From: Anthoceros angustus | Taxonomy: Eukaryota > Streptophyta > Anthocerotopsida > Anthocerotales > Anthocerotaceae | Assembly (NCBI GenBank): GCA_010909165.1 | Contig: MU008200.1 | Coordinates: 62,001 to 126,000 of the forward strand | Length of the DNA: 64,000 nucleotides | Direction of reading: 5' to 3' | Shown: positions 23,133 through 32,564 of the stretch, one piece after another | Layout: every line of letters begins with the position of its first letter | How positions within the stretch are numbered: position 1 is the first letter of the stretch | Translations under genes and position numbers: made by a program | Notes under the pieces: generated by a model | Databases searched by the model: none | Seen by the model: the letters and a program-made list of their open reading frames with translations, nothing else | Told to the model about the DNA's origin: nothing

Positions 23133-23279
23133 CATTCTAAGCCGACCCGGGCCTGTGCAAGCACTTGGTGCTTTACAGAAGGGCAGGCAGCTGCACTCGC
23201 AGATTGTCGAAAGAGGACTGATGGCTGACGTAGTGTAGCGATGGCCAACTGCCTAGTGGACACAGAGAATGGTCGCAGG
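23133..23279. repeat. Right arm of 148-bp inverted repeat (PPR-derived)
   Basis: Inverted partner of 21079-21226. On the plus strand it encodes the PPR fragment ALGALQKGRQLHSQIVERGL and then runs into DYW-type sequence outside the repeat. Confidence 0.9.
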
Positions 23280-23790
23280 AGCTTACAAGAAACCTGCAGT
23301 AGCAATTGCCATTGAGGTGAAGACGCAGGTACATGGATTTCTGGTGGGAGAAAGGAGAGAGGATATTGCTTACCCCGCTTAAGGTACAGAGCGCGGTTTC
23401 ACGTCTGAAGCTGGAAGGAGGCCCCGTACCTCACACAAGGTTGGTGTTGGAGCCAGTGTGTGTGAAGGAAAAAGAAGATGCGCTTTGTGGGCATCCGGAG
23501 AAGCTAGCTCTGGCGTTTGGTCTCTTGAACACTCCGAGTGGGGCACCTCTGGTGGTACGCATTGCAGTGACTGCCACAGTTCCACGGAGATCGTGTGAAG
23601 GCGGAACAGAGAGTTATTGTAAGGGTTGGGTTCCGTGTGTGCACCGATTCGCAGCTGCTTGTTGCAGTTGGGTCGGTTCAGATGAAGAACTAGCCACACT
23701 ACGCCAGAGAGTATTGCTTTTGGGTGGCGAATTTCACCCCTGTCCTGTCCAAACTGAGACATGGACATGGTTGGTTAGCTCGTTTGGAGG
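23145..23790 (+). pseudogene. PPR-DYW protein remnant
   Basis: A PPR L-type motif (ALGALQKGRQLHSQIVERGL at about 23157) runs after an in-frame TAG into KKPAVAIAIEVKTQVHGFLV (about 23287-23346), the E+/DYW entry region. Then come KLEGGPVPHTRLVLEPVCVK, ALCGHPEKLALAFGLLNTPS (the HxE-containing deaminase core, here HPEK), and after a frame change HCSDCHSSTEIVSK (the CxxCH-type zinc ligand region). The terminal DYW tripeptide is not seen. Several frameshifts make it a pseudogene, and the PPR array between the L motif and the E region is deleted. It differs from the PPR genes at 5-15 kb, which lack any DYW domain. Confidence 0.8.
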
Positions 23791-24330
23791 CTTGCGATCT
23801 GGCTGGGTCACGTAGTCGGGCGAGCTCACCTGCGCTGCAAGGGACGAGCAGCTGCAGGAGATGAGGGATCGGGGGTGCAGACTTGGAATTTTGCTCAGAT
23901 CCGGTGTAATCGGATCAGCCTGATTCGCCCCGGCCTAGCACGAGGAGCACGCATTCTAAGGCAGCAACCATTTTGACTCAATTGCAGTTGCAATTGAGAT
24001 TGCGATTGCGGAGAGCTCCACGGATGGTGGCATGTGGGCATCCATGTGTGGAGGACGGTTGTGTGATGGGGCCCGCGTGCTTCGGGACTCGCGCGGCGGA
24101 AGTTTGTGTGGAGATTTAGCTCCTTCCGGGAACACAATTGCTCCGATGCCAGCAGGAAAATCAATGGCAGCTGGGACGCTGCCAAAGCTCTCCATTGTCT
24201 CCCCATAAAACCCCGCGGCGGACTCACAACCGACCCCAAGCCGGCAGTCAGCCAGTCAGCCAAAGGCGTTTTAAGAATTGCGCTGGGAAAGTTCAAAGAA
24301 GGTAGGTCATTGGATGGCGCCTTATTGGCA
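23791..24330. other. Unassigned DNA between the DYW remnant and the AT-rich island
   Basis: No conserved frame recognised. Composition changes from mixed to strongly AT-rich near 24330. Confidence 0.4.
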
Positions 24331-25730
24331 ACTATCTCAACCTTTAGTAACGGGCAGCATCTACTGGTAGTAACTGCATACTCAATCGCTAAAGATATAG
24401 TAATTACCATACTTAGTAGAGTCTTGGGTATATAATCACCAAAGATATATAATAATTACTTTATTTGACTTAGTAGAGTCTGGGAGTATATGAAGGAGTG
24501 TGCTCCTAGTCTTGTACCCATCGCAGCTTATTTCTTTTATAAATAAGCTTGCCCCTTTGTCCCTTATCACAAATTTAAGGGGGGTAAAAAGTTTTTTCAA
24601 CTACTTAATATAACTTCTTCTACCCCATAGTATAAAATGTCTACTCTTGTATATGGACTTCGTAAAGATATTATAAAAAATAGACATACAATATCATGTA
24701 ATTATATAGCAAACAACGTTCCATTGTACATAGAGGTTCTCCAGAATCACTGTTCTCAGCCTATGCCTAATACACTAAAGGTTTCAAACTCCAAGCTGAG
24801 TAGCAATGACACAACTGCATCCCGACGGCGTCAATACAAAAACATCACAATCCAAGACCCACTCTATAAATGCATTACAGAAGATGAAACATTGAAAAAG
24901 TATTGGAGAAATAGATATAAGCTATTCTCCAAGTATGATTGGGGTATCAAATTGGACAGGGAAGCATTATATTCAGTGACCCCTGAGGTCTTAGCGAAAC
25001 ACCAGGCATCGAGATGTCACCCACGCTCAAAAATTATAGACGGTTTTTGGTGCCGGAAATACTATACAATTTGCATTGCAAGGACATCAAGTTACTGACA
25101 ATTGACATCGACCACGAGAAGATTAATTTGCAAAACATAATGCCAAAATTTATGGAGTACAAGATCGTATTGAATTTATCGTTGGAGACTTTTTCAAACT
25201 TGCTCCCAAGCTAAAGGCGGACGTTGTTTTTCTTGCACCCCCATGGGGTGGACCAAACTACGATAGCAAATCGAGGGAGTTTGATTTGCAAACCATGTTG
25301 CAGCCAAAAGATGGCAAAACATTGTTTCGAACGGCACAACTCATTGCGCCAAACATTTTAATGTTTCTCCCTCGTAACACGTCTCTACCTCAACTTAAAA
25401 CATTGCCGCCAACTTATACATCAAGTTCTAACGACATTTTGAGGCGAAACCAACTACATAGATAATGGTTGCAAAGGACTTACTGTATTATGGAGATTTC
25501 CTTGCTCCTAAAAGAACTAGATTTTAGATAGATTAATGTATATTCTAGTTGAAAAAAAATTATAGCTCTTAATTTAGATTTTATAAATACAAGTAATAAA
25601 TTTATCCAATACTTAATATATTTATTTTTCTATAAATATTATTTTTTCTCTTAAATGCCTTATTTTTTCCCCTTTATGATGCGTTTTTTCCATGGATTGG
25701 AGACTATGAATCTGTATTAATGGGGGTGGT
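24331..25730. other. AT-rich island around the TGS1-like gene
   Basis: Sharply AT-rich compared with both sides. Upstream of the gene there is a short direct repeat (cttagtagagtc at 24411 and again at 24468), and downstream an A/T-rich tail to about 25680. A single ambiguous base (N at 25765) lies just past its right edge. Confidence 0.6.
24637..25527 (+). pseudogene. Trimethylguanosine synthase (TGS1)-like gene, intronless, frameshifted
   Basis: After a divergent N-terminus, the open frame from 24637 reads LKKYWRNRYKLFSKYDWGIK and LYSVTPEVLAKHQASRC, the hallmark entry of the TGS1 methyltransferase domain. An extra T near 25036 disrupts the SAM-binding glycine loop (read in pieces as IIDGF and GAGNTIQFALQGHQ). 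A lost base near 25128 separates IDIDHEKINL from AKHNAKIYGVQDRIEFIVGD. The catalytic block VVFLAPPWGGPNYDSKSREF and a C-terminal LMFLPRN then follow in one frame, with at least one more shift near the end. TGS1 hypermethylates snRNA/snoRNA caps. The segment is AT-rich, intronless and compositionally unlike its neighbours, so transfer or contamination from a low-GC eukaryote, for example a fungus, is possible. Confidence 0.75.
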
Positions 25731-25958
25731 TGGGGCTAAGCTCTAGTCCAAGTCCCACATTCAANGTATTCAGGGCGAATCAGGTTAAAATGACGGTACG
25801 CGCCTACCACAAGCTGACGTTGGTGGACCTCCTCCCGGGCCGTGAACGGCCGGGAGTATGTCTCGTTGGGGTAAACGCAAGGGTGTTCCCACGGATGACA
25901 AGGAAGAAGAAACAGCTCCCCTCAATAAAGGGACTCCGACTCATGCGCCTGATTCCTC

Positions 25959-28900
25959 ATGGTATTAAGCTCCCATTGCCAGTCTCTATCCTCGTTCATT
26001 TTACTTCTAACGTTTCTGAAAATTCTCCAAAATCTGAAAGTCCCGGCGATGGTTGTGTCCACCAGGAGAAAGGGGTCCCCAGCTGTTTCCATCAACAAGC
26101 CAGGTTTTGGGAACTTGTCCTCTTCCCAGTCAGCCATGGCAGCTTGCAGTGCATTCAAGAATGTTAAAGAGCTCTCTTCTGGGGCACGGTTTCCAGGTCC
26201 CAATTCCGGAGGATCCAATTTGGTGAGCCTTCAAGAAGGCGTGTACCTTCAGTTTCATACTTGCAGTTGTTTGACGATCAGAAGCTCCTGGACTGCCTCA
26301 TTGATGATACAATGGTTCTGCTCATTTTATTCTCAGAAATCCAGTGCTCTTTATCAAAGATTTTCAACTTCCATCCAAGAGGGAAGAGGGCTTCCCTGTT
26401 CGGGGATTGTGCATCAACCTTCGGATAAGTGTCCCAGACCTAAAAGTCCCTCAAAGTTTGAAATAACCTCCTCCAAAGTGCCCCTGGACTTGAGCTTGAA
26501 GAAAACTGCTCGGGTGCTTTCACCAAGCTCGCTCCATTGGTGAGTTGGCATTTCAGTTTGCCGAGACTGCAAATTTGGCAGTGCAGCTGGTGAACAACAG
26601 TGTGGACCGGAGGACTTAACTGACTTTTGCTAGCTCCCTGGTCTTGAGCAGGTGCCACCAAATTAGTAGCACAAGTCAATGTCGCGGGTTGAAGCACTTC
26701 ACAGAGCTTTCCAGCTCTTCCATCGAGCTAAAACACAGCACCTCGGCTGAGTACAGACCTGATGGTTTAAACATCCCTGAACAGGTGGCAGCTGGTTTCT
26801 GGGAGGCGCTGCACTCATGGGTTCACCCTCCATCCTCTCTACCACCTAACATCATTTCTGCTGCTCGAGGAGCAGGGCAAGGTTTATTCTTTTGGTGCTT
26901 CTTACTGGGTTTGATGATAGAGGCGCGTCGTGATTTTGCAAGGGTTTGTTTCCGGGTCTGCTGACGTTCAGGTCCTTTCTTGCAGAAACGGCCTTTTATA
27001 CTGAAAGAAGCCGCATGTGGGAAGCTGCTCTGCAGTCACTGTATTATATGTTCCGTGGAAGACAGTGCAGCATCTTTTATGGTCTGAAATTTTGAAATGT
27101 GGTTTGCTGGTTATTTTAGCTCTTCATTTGGCACCTGACACCGGACGAATGTGCGTTGCAGTCTGTAGCCAGAACTTTGTGGTATTGTTTGTTGGCGGTG
27201 TGATCGGAGGAAGGTGTGAGGATGCTTGCAGTGCTTTCCTTACAAGATCAACCCGGGGTCTCCGTGCCCTGCTTAGCGGGGAGGTAATTCCACTGGGAGA
27301 GTAGTGTTGTTTCCAGGTGCGAGCTTCTGTTGTTGAACTAATAGCGGTGTGGCCTCTGTTGCAGGATGTGCAGTTCACCACGCCTCTTCTGAAGTCGGAT
27401 GTGAGCCCAGCAACGGGGCAGGAGTTGCTGGATCTGATTGAATTCGAAAAAATAAGGCCAGGGCAGGTTAGCTCCAGAATTCTTCACGTTAGAGGATTTG
27501 AGCGCTGGTTGGCATGGCTCTCTATTCTTTCTTGGACAACAACACTCTGTTCGTTGGCTGTGCTAGACAAGGTTGGTGGATTCACTTGCAGCATTTGATA
27601 ACAGTGTCTCCTCCATCTTGGCTTTTGATGGACCCAAGAATGTGCACAGCCTTTATGACTTCATTTTGAACCAGAGGTACTTTCAGCCTTGGCCTGTGGA
27701 CGACTATGACCTGGTACCGTATTTACTCGTCGGCTAAGCTTTTTGGTGTGGACAGGTTCTTAGCAGCTTCTTCAGCTACTGGTGATGTGCCCCTGCTTCT
27801 TTCTCCCACTCCTTTCGAGCATGCCACTCTGAATAAACCGGAGGTACGATGCAATTCCTCGTCTGCTGTCCCTGCCCATTGCCTCATTCTGGCGATCTGA
27901 CGGCATACTGTTCGACTTGTGATTACAGCTCAGCTGCAAACAAATGCAGCGCTCGGCCACAATGAGCCAATCAGGGCCAGCCAGCCGTGAGGGGATACGT
28001 TGGACATGGTGTATACGGTGGACGTGAAAGGAATGGTTCTGGCACCGTGGGTGATCAGCAGAATTTGTAACGTACTCGACGCTGCTCAGCCTCGTGGTTT
28101 CGAAATAAGGTAGATGAGTTGTCCCTGCAGAACGGCTTGTCCATCAAGGTTCGTAAGGATAAGGTCGCTAATTGCTGGTTGTGCGCACACCTGCGTGATG
28201 TTGGTTGCAGTTTCTCCACAGACCCGCTTACGGAAGGTCTTAATATCGCACAAGAACACGCAAGCGGCGAGAGGATTTGAGCGCTGGTTGGCATGGCTCT
28301 CTATTCTTTCTTGGACAACAACACTCTGTTCGTTGGCTGTGCTAGACAAGGTTGGTGGATTCACTTGCAGCATTTGATAACAGTGTCTCCTCCATCTTGG
28401 CTTTTGATGGACCCAAGAATGTGCACAGCCTTTATGACTTCATTTTGAACCAGAGGTACTTTCAGCCTTGGCCTGTGGACGACTATGACCTGGTACCGTA
28501 TTTACTCGTCGGCTAAGCTTTTGGTGTGGACAGGTTCTTAGCAGCTTCTTCAGCTACTGGTGATGTGCCCTGCTTCTTTCTCCCACTCCTTTCGAGCATG
28601 CCACTCTGAATAAACCGGAGGTACGATGCAATTCCTCGTCTGCTGTCCCTGCCCATTGCCTCATTCTGGCGATCTGACGGCATACTGTTCGACTTGTGAT
28701 TACAGCTCAGCTGCAAACAAATGCAGCGCTCGGCCACAATGAGCCAATCAGGGCCAGCCAGCCGTGAGGGGGATACGTTGGACATGGTGTATACGGTGGA
28801 CGTGAAAGGAATGGTTCTGGCACCGTGGGTGATCAGCAGAATTTGTAACGTACTCGACGCTGCTCAGCCTCGTGGTTTCGAAATAAGGTAGATGAGTTGT

Positions 28901-29208
28901 CCCTGCAGAACGGCTTGTCCATCAAGGTTCGTAAGGATAAGGTCGCTAATTGCTGGTTGTGCGCACACCTGCGTGATGTTGGTTGCAGTTTCTCCACAGA
29001 CCCGCTTACGGAAGGTCTTAATATCGCACAAGAACACGCAAGCGGCGAGAGGGATTTCCCCAACTGCGAGAAAGCTTCGTGCTACGCTGAAGAAATGCCT
29101 TACTCATCAGCTCTTGGTCGCGCGTCAGTGGCTCAGTTGAAACGTAGTGAAAACTGCTGGGTTGCCAGCGCCAGGGTGAACGAGTCACGGACTTGGAAGG
29201 CAGCCTGA
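25959..29208 (+). CDS. DONSON / HUMPTY DUMPTY-like replication protein, internally duplicated
   Basis: Exon pieces match the downstream-neighbour-of-SON family in order: VPLDLSLKKTARVLSPSSLH (about 26480-26540), MWEAALQSLYYMFRGRQCSI (about 27018), VCSQNFVVLFVGG (about 27160), LLDLIEFEKIRPGQ, SSILAFDGPKNVHSLYDFIL (about 27610), FLAASSATGDVPLLLSPTPF (about 27758), VYTVDVKGMVLAPWVISRIC, NVLDAAQPRGFEI and FSTDPLTEGLNIAQEHASGE, with a stop at 29206-29208. DONSON helps assemble and activate the replicative helicase and protects forks; the Arabidopsis homologue affects cell proliferation. The 3' exons occur twice. Copy 1 has a shortened G-run near 27990 and copy 2 a shortened C-run near 28569, so neither copy is intact as read. 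The 5' boundary is uncertain. Confidence 0.65.
27491..29048 (+). repeat. 779-bp tandem duplication of DONSON-like 3' exons
   Basis: 27491-28269 is repeated at 28270-29048 with only a few single-base run-length differences. The junction shows AGAGG microhomology: the end of copy 1 (…gcggcgAGAGG) merges into the start of copy 2 (AGAGGatttgagcg…). Reading copy 1 through the junction meets a TGA almost at once, removing the last about 50 codons. Confidence 0.9.
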
Positions 29209-29341
29209 GTTCGAACCAAAATGTTCTTGAAGTTACTTTACTTGATAATCCTCACGCTCTCCCTCGGTAGACTAGGGTTCTCCTAGTAGCATTTGGTGTT
29301 TGGCGCGTCGGGAGATCAAGAAATCCGAGGAGCGCGGAGCT

Positions 29342-29790
29342 ATGGCGGGGAGTGAAGTGACGACGGCGGGGGGCACTCCCGTCACCACCTCTGCGGTGCT
29401 CATGTCCTCCTGGAAGCACATCAACGCGCGGTGCGCATCTCAGAACCGCGCGTTTTTGGAATGCAAGCGTGTTGATGCTGACCCGGAGAAGTGTCTGGCT
29501 CAGGGTCAAAAGGTTACGCGCTGCGTCGTCTCCTTGTAAGCTATCCTCCACCCTCGTTCTCTGCTATGCCGTTTCTGTTGGATCACGGATATGTCATAGC
29601 GAGTGAAGCGTAAGGTCGCTTGCTTATTACTGTCTTCGTTGGTTGCAACGTTGCCAGGCTGAAGGAGCTTCACGGCAAGTGTCCCAAAGCGATGGACGAG
29701 TTTACGAGGTGTATGGATTATTATTCCGGCGAGTTTAAGTTTTGTCGTGAGGAGCAGCAAGAGTTCGAGAGCGCTTGTTCAGTGGTGTGA
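29342..29790 (+). CDS. NDUFA8: NADH dehydrogenase 1 alpha subcomplex subunit 8 (complex I, PGIV/NDUFA8)
   Basis: Two exons, 29342-29535 and 29658-29790, give 108 aa, the usual plant length. The protein contains VTTSAVLMSSWKHINARCAS, FLECKRVDADPEKCLAQGQK and VTRC, then ELHGKCPKAMDEFTRCMDYY and FKFCREEQQEFESAC. The paired Cys residues form CHCH-type disulfides that are oxidised on import into the intermembrane space through the Mia40 route. It is an accessory subunit of respiratory complex I. The intron splits a Leu codon (TT|G) with normal GT-AG ends. It is convergent with the PEBP gene, 183 bp stop to stop. Confidence 0.95.
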
Positions 29791-29973
29791 GAGCATAGGT
29801 ACAACTGGATTGAGGTGGAAGTGGTGGAATTTGTTGGTAGTGGTGAAACTGTTCGAAGTATGTGCATGCAGTTAGAAATATTTGACCTAGAACAGATTTC
29901 CCATCTTTTTCGGTAAGCATCAGCGGAGACGCAGCTTTACAATCCCAGGCTCCTGGCCGAAGTTGCTGCTAGC

Positions 29974-31219
29974 CTAGTGTTTGTTCCCGCCCGGGTTACC
30001 ACCTTTGACAGAGGGAGCAGGCCAGCCAGGTCCGTTTTGGTGAGGGCCGCCCGGCGGAATAAAATCATGAGCAGGAAACTTGTCTTTGCCGTAATAGGCC
30101 ACCAAGACCGCCTCTCCCAATATATGACCATCCATAGCCTCGAGGGCCTCTTCTTTCGATGGCTGCACAGTGCACACGATCGTGCGCTTACTCATGAGTG
30201 GGAAAGCTTTAGCAAGGTAGGACGTGTCCCGGCGGGCAGGGCCTGCATACCTTATGACGAGTGTGAAGAGTAGTGTCCAGGGCGTAGAGTCTGAACTCAT
30301 AGCGATGAACACCCACAGGAGGATTTGGTCCGCGCCAACAGTGGAGTTTCCAATCATTCATGCCCTCCTTGATTTCAAGGTACTCCTTATCATTCTTCTC
30401 ATCCAAAGCCTTGGTCGAGAACCCAGCCGGAAGCCCTGCAGAGACCAATCAGTTGCAGCGGCAGTCAATGCAGGAGAGATGGAGTAGCAGCGCAGAAAAC
30501 CCTCGTCCATGACCAGCCTTATCCAACATGGCGCTAAGGGAAGGGCTACTGTATCGTTCAAATACCTTTCAGCGTTGAAGGGATATTAACCACTACCCTG
30601 TATACAATCAAGGCGGGGGTTCCTTTAGTGAAAGCAAGGAAAGGCAAGGCAAGGCCTCCAGGGATGAGTCATTCACCAATGCATACACGGTATAAGGCAA
30701 GGCAGGCAAAGCAAAGCAAAGGAAAGGCAAGGCCTCATGGATGAGTCATTCACCAATACATCCACGGTATAAGACAAGGCAGGCAAAGCAAAGGAAAGGC
30801 AAGGCAAGGCCTCCAGGGATGAGTCATTCACTAATGCATCCACGGTGTAAGGCAAGGCAGGCAAAGCAATGGCAAGGCAAGGCCTCCAGGGATGAGTCAT
30901 TCTCCAATGCATCCACAGTATAAGGCAAGGCAGGCAAAGCAAAGGCAAGGCAAAGCCTCCAGGGATGAGTCATTCACCAATGCACCCACGGTGCTATAGG
31001 ATCCGCAGGATCAGGCGCGTCTGGATCCTCCACAATCAGCGTCAAGCTCATGGTCCCTTCCGGCACTCCATACCACTCCAGCGGGGGAGATATATCCTTC
31101 TGCGCTCCCTGGCCTTCCTGCGTGAACTTCCTGGGGATTCTTCCACCCTGAGCAATGGCCGACGACACCAGTCTGAACTCCTGCTCCTCCCGCTGCATCT
31201 CAGAATCATATTGCGACAT
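29974..31219 (-). CDS. Phosphatidylethanolamine-binding (PEBP/YbhB-like) family protein
   Basis: Exon 1 (31219-30978) encodes MSQYDSEMQREEQEFRLVSS through GQGAQKDISPPLEWYGVPEG and the ligand-site signature EDPDAPDPADPIAPWVHW. Exon 2 (30597-30566) is only 32 nt and supplies VVVNIPSTLK. Exon 3 (30435-30251) gives GLPAGFSTKALDEKN, DWKLHCWRGPNPPVGVHRYE and FRLYALDTTLH. The last exon gives EEALEAMDGHILGEAVLVAY, a Gly/Pro-rich tail and the stop at 29974. The final intron is only about 45-55 nt and its junction is ambiguous: one choice is GT at 30258 with AG near 30206. The sequence is the plant/bacterial YbhB-like branch, not the FT/TFL1 flowering branch. Intron 1 contains copies of the exon 1 donor. 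Molecular ligand not known. Confidence 0.85.
30630..30963 (-). repeat. Minisatellite of 73-78-bp units copied from the PEBP exon 1/intron 1 junction
   Basis: Units begin (plus strand, gatgagtcattc) at 30663, 30740, 30818 and 30891, with the authentic exon boundary unit at 30964; spacings are 77, 78, 73 and 73. On the coding strand each unit repeats the last exon codons (CCGTGGATGCATTG in near form) and the donor GTGAATGACTCATCC. Each therefore carries a decoy 5' splice site. A purine-rich AAGGCAAGGC run makes up the rest. Confidence 0.9.
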
Positions 31220-31684
31220 TGTACTCAATTTGCAATTGCAACACACTGACAGTCCCGCGATGAGGAACACAAAGCCGCTTGCAACTCATGTGACTCTATC
31301 GTGCCGCCAAGGCGGCATTATCGCCTCCAAATGACACCTGGTATGTACCTAATTGACAGCATGGGTGCCACGTTAGCCTATAAGCAACACGTGTACAGCT
31401 CAGTCAGTGACAATGTAGAAGCGGTACCGATAATGGAGGGACCTGCAAGGCTTCCAGTTCACCTTTCCCTCAACGCCTGCGTTTACTCTCTTTTGCCGTC
31501 TCTTTCTACATATATGTAGATAATGTACATATGTACAATGCCGGTCTTTTAGCTCAGCAGATTCCTCGAATGTAGAGAGTCCTATCGAATCAGACTGGCT
31601 GTACAGCGAATCCTTCGCCGATTTGCCTACTCTTCCAGGGAATCCAGAGACAGGTCGCGCTGAGAAAAGCGGAACCTGTCTGCC
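31220..31684. other. Intergenic upstream of PEBP gene
   Basis: Promoter region of the PEBP gene. A TATA-like tract with self-complementary tacatatatgtagataatgt lies at about 31507-31530. No gene seen. Confidence 0.4.
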
Positions 31685-32261
31685 CTACGCATTGGCACCC
31701 CAATCCTTGAAGATTATACGTCTGTACGCTTGGGCAACCTTCCACATGCCCACATGCCTCCCGCGGTTTGCATCCATGCCATCCTTGTCTTCTCCACTGT
31801 GGAGGTCGGTGTGCACGGCCATGGGAGCTCAAGGTTTGTACGATGCCCGACTAATACCTAAGAATCTTGCCTTTCTTGTGTGCCCCTTTGTATCCTCCAC
31901 TATCCCCGCTTTCCTTTCTATTTCACTTCTCGAGGGAAGCTCGTCTTGCCACCTGGTGGCCAAGTAGCCCTGGTGGTAGCCCGCTAGTGGCGTGCGCCGT
32001 CTGTGCTCCCAGGAGGTATTGCGTTCTTTTTCCTCTTGCAAGCGCCTTCTTGTCCACCTGCCTGAGCTCAACTACAGCCTCCTCCTGTGGCCGGGGTCTA
32101 GCTGTCATCAGAAACGTCTGGTACTCCGGGTGCAACTTCCTCGTGCAGGTGAACGTTGTTCGGGCGATCGCTGGCAGAGGGCCAGCGAATTTCATTGCGT
32201 GTTCTGGTGACACGGTAGAAGAATGCAGACACTGTAATTGTGTGCGAGGGGGCCGGGCCAC
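31685..32261 (-). CDS. Candidate spliced gene of unknown function
   Basis: The minus strand holds an open frame from 32261 (MARPPRTQLQCLHSSTVSPE … KKALARGKRTQYLLGAQTAH, ATSGLPPGLLGHQVARRASL) and a second segment ending at 31685 (GMWKVAQAYRRIIFKDWGAN). Both look protein-like rather than random, and a short intron between about 31923 and 31840 could join them, but the phase is not resolved. I do not recognise the family. It could equally be chance open frames in a GC-balanced spacer. Confidence 0.3.
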
Positions 32262-32564
32262 ACCGTTTTACAGGTACTCCAGAACGTTCCGCCGGTCAAG
32301 ACACACTACTCACTTGACAGGGAATGCTGCTTTCATGACGACTCCGGCTTTGGGATTGGAAAACATCTAACTCTCCGCATGCTTATGTGCAGACCACTCT
32401 ATGAGCAAATGCCGGCTATTTGACGAGGAATGACACCCGGCAATCCTGTAGGTGCTTCTCCCAATGTCTTGTCGGTCTCCGATGTGATTGGAGTGTTCCA
32501 CTTCAGAGGCTCAAAAACTGTACTTTCCATGCTATTGGTGGTGCTGAGGCTCGCCCCATATATG

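Noticed and set aside
25922-26218. Minus-strand 98-codon frame opposite the DONSON-like 5' region
   Set aside because: No recognised domain, and the plus-strand gene model explains the area better.
29205-29220. gttcgaacc motif suggesting a tRNA
   Set aside because: At the end of the DONSON-like coding region; no acceptor or anticodon arm is found in the flanks.
30630-30963. Regular repeats considered as a CRISPR-like array
   Set aside because: Units are contiguous with no unique spacers and derive from the PEBP exon/intron boundary; the host is a plant.
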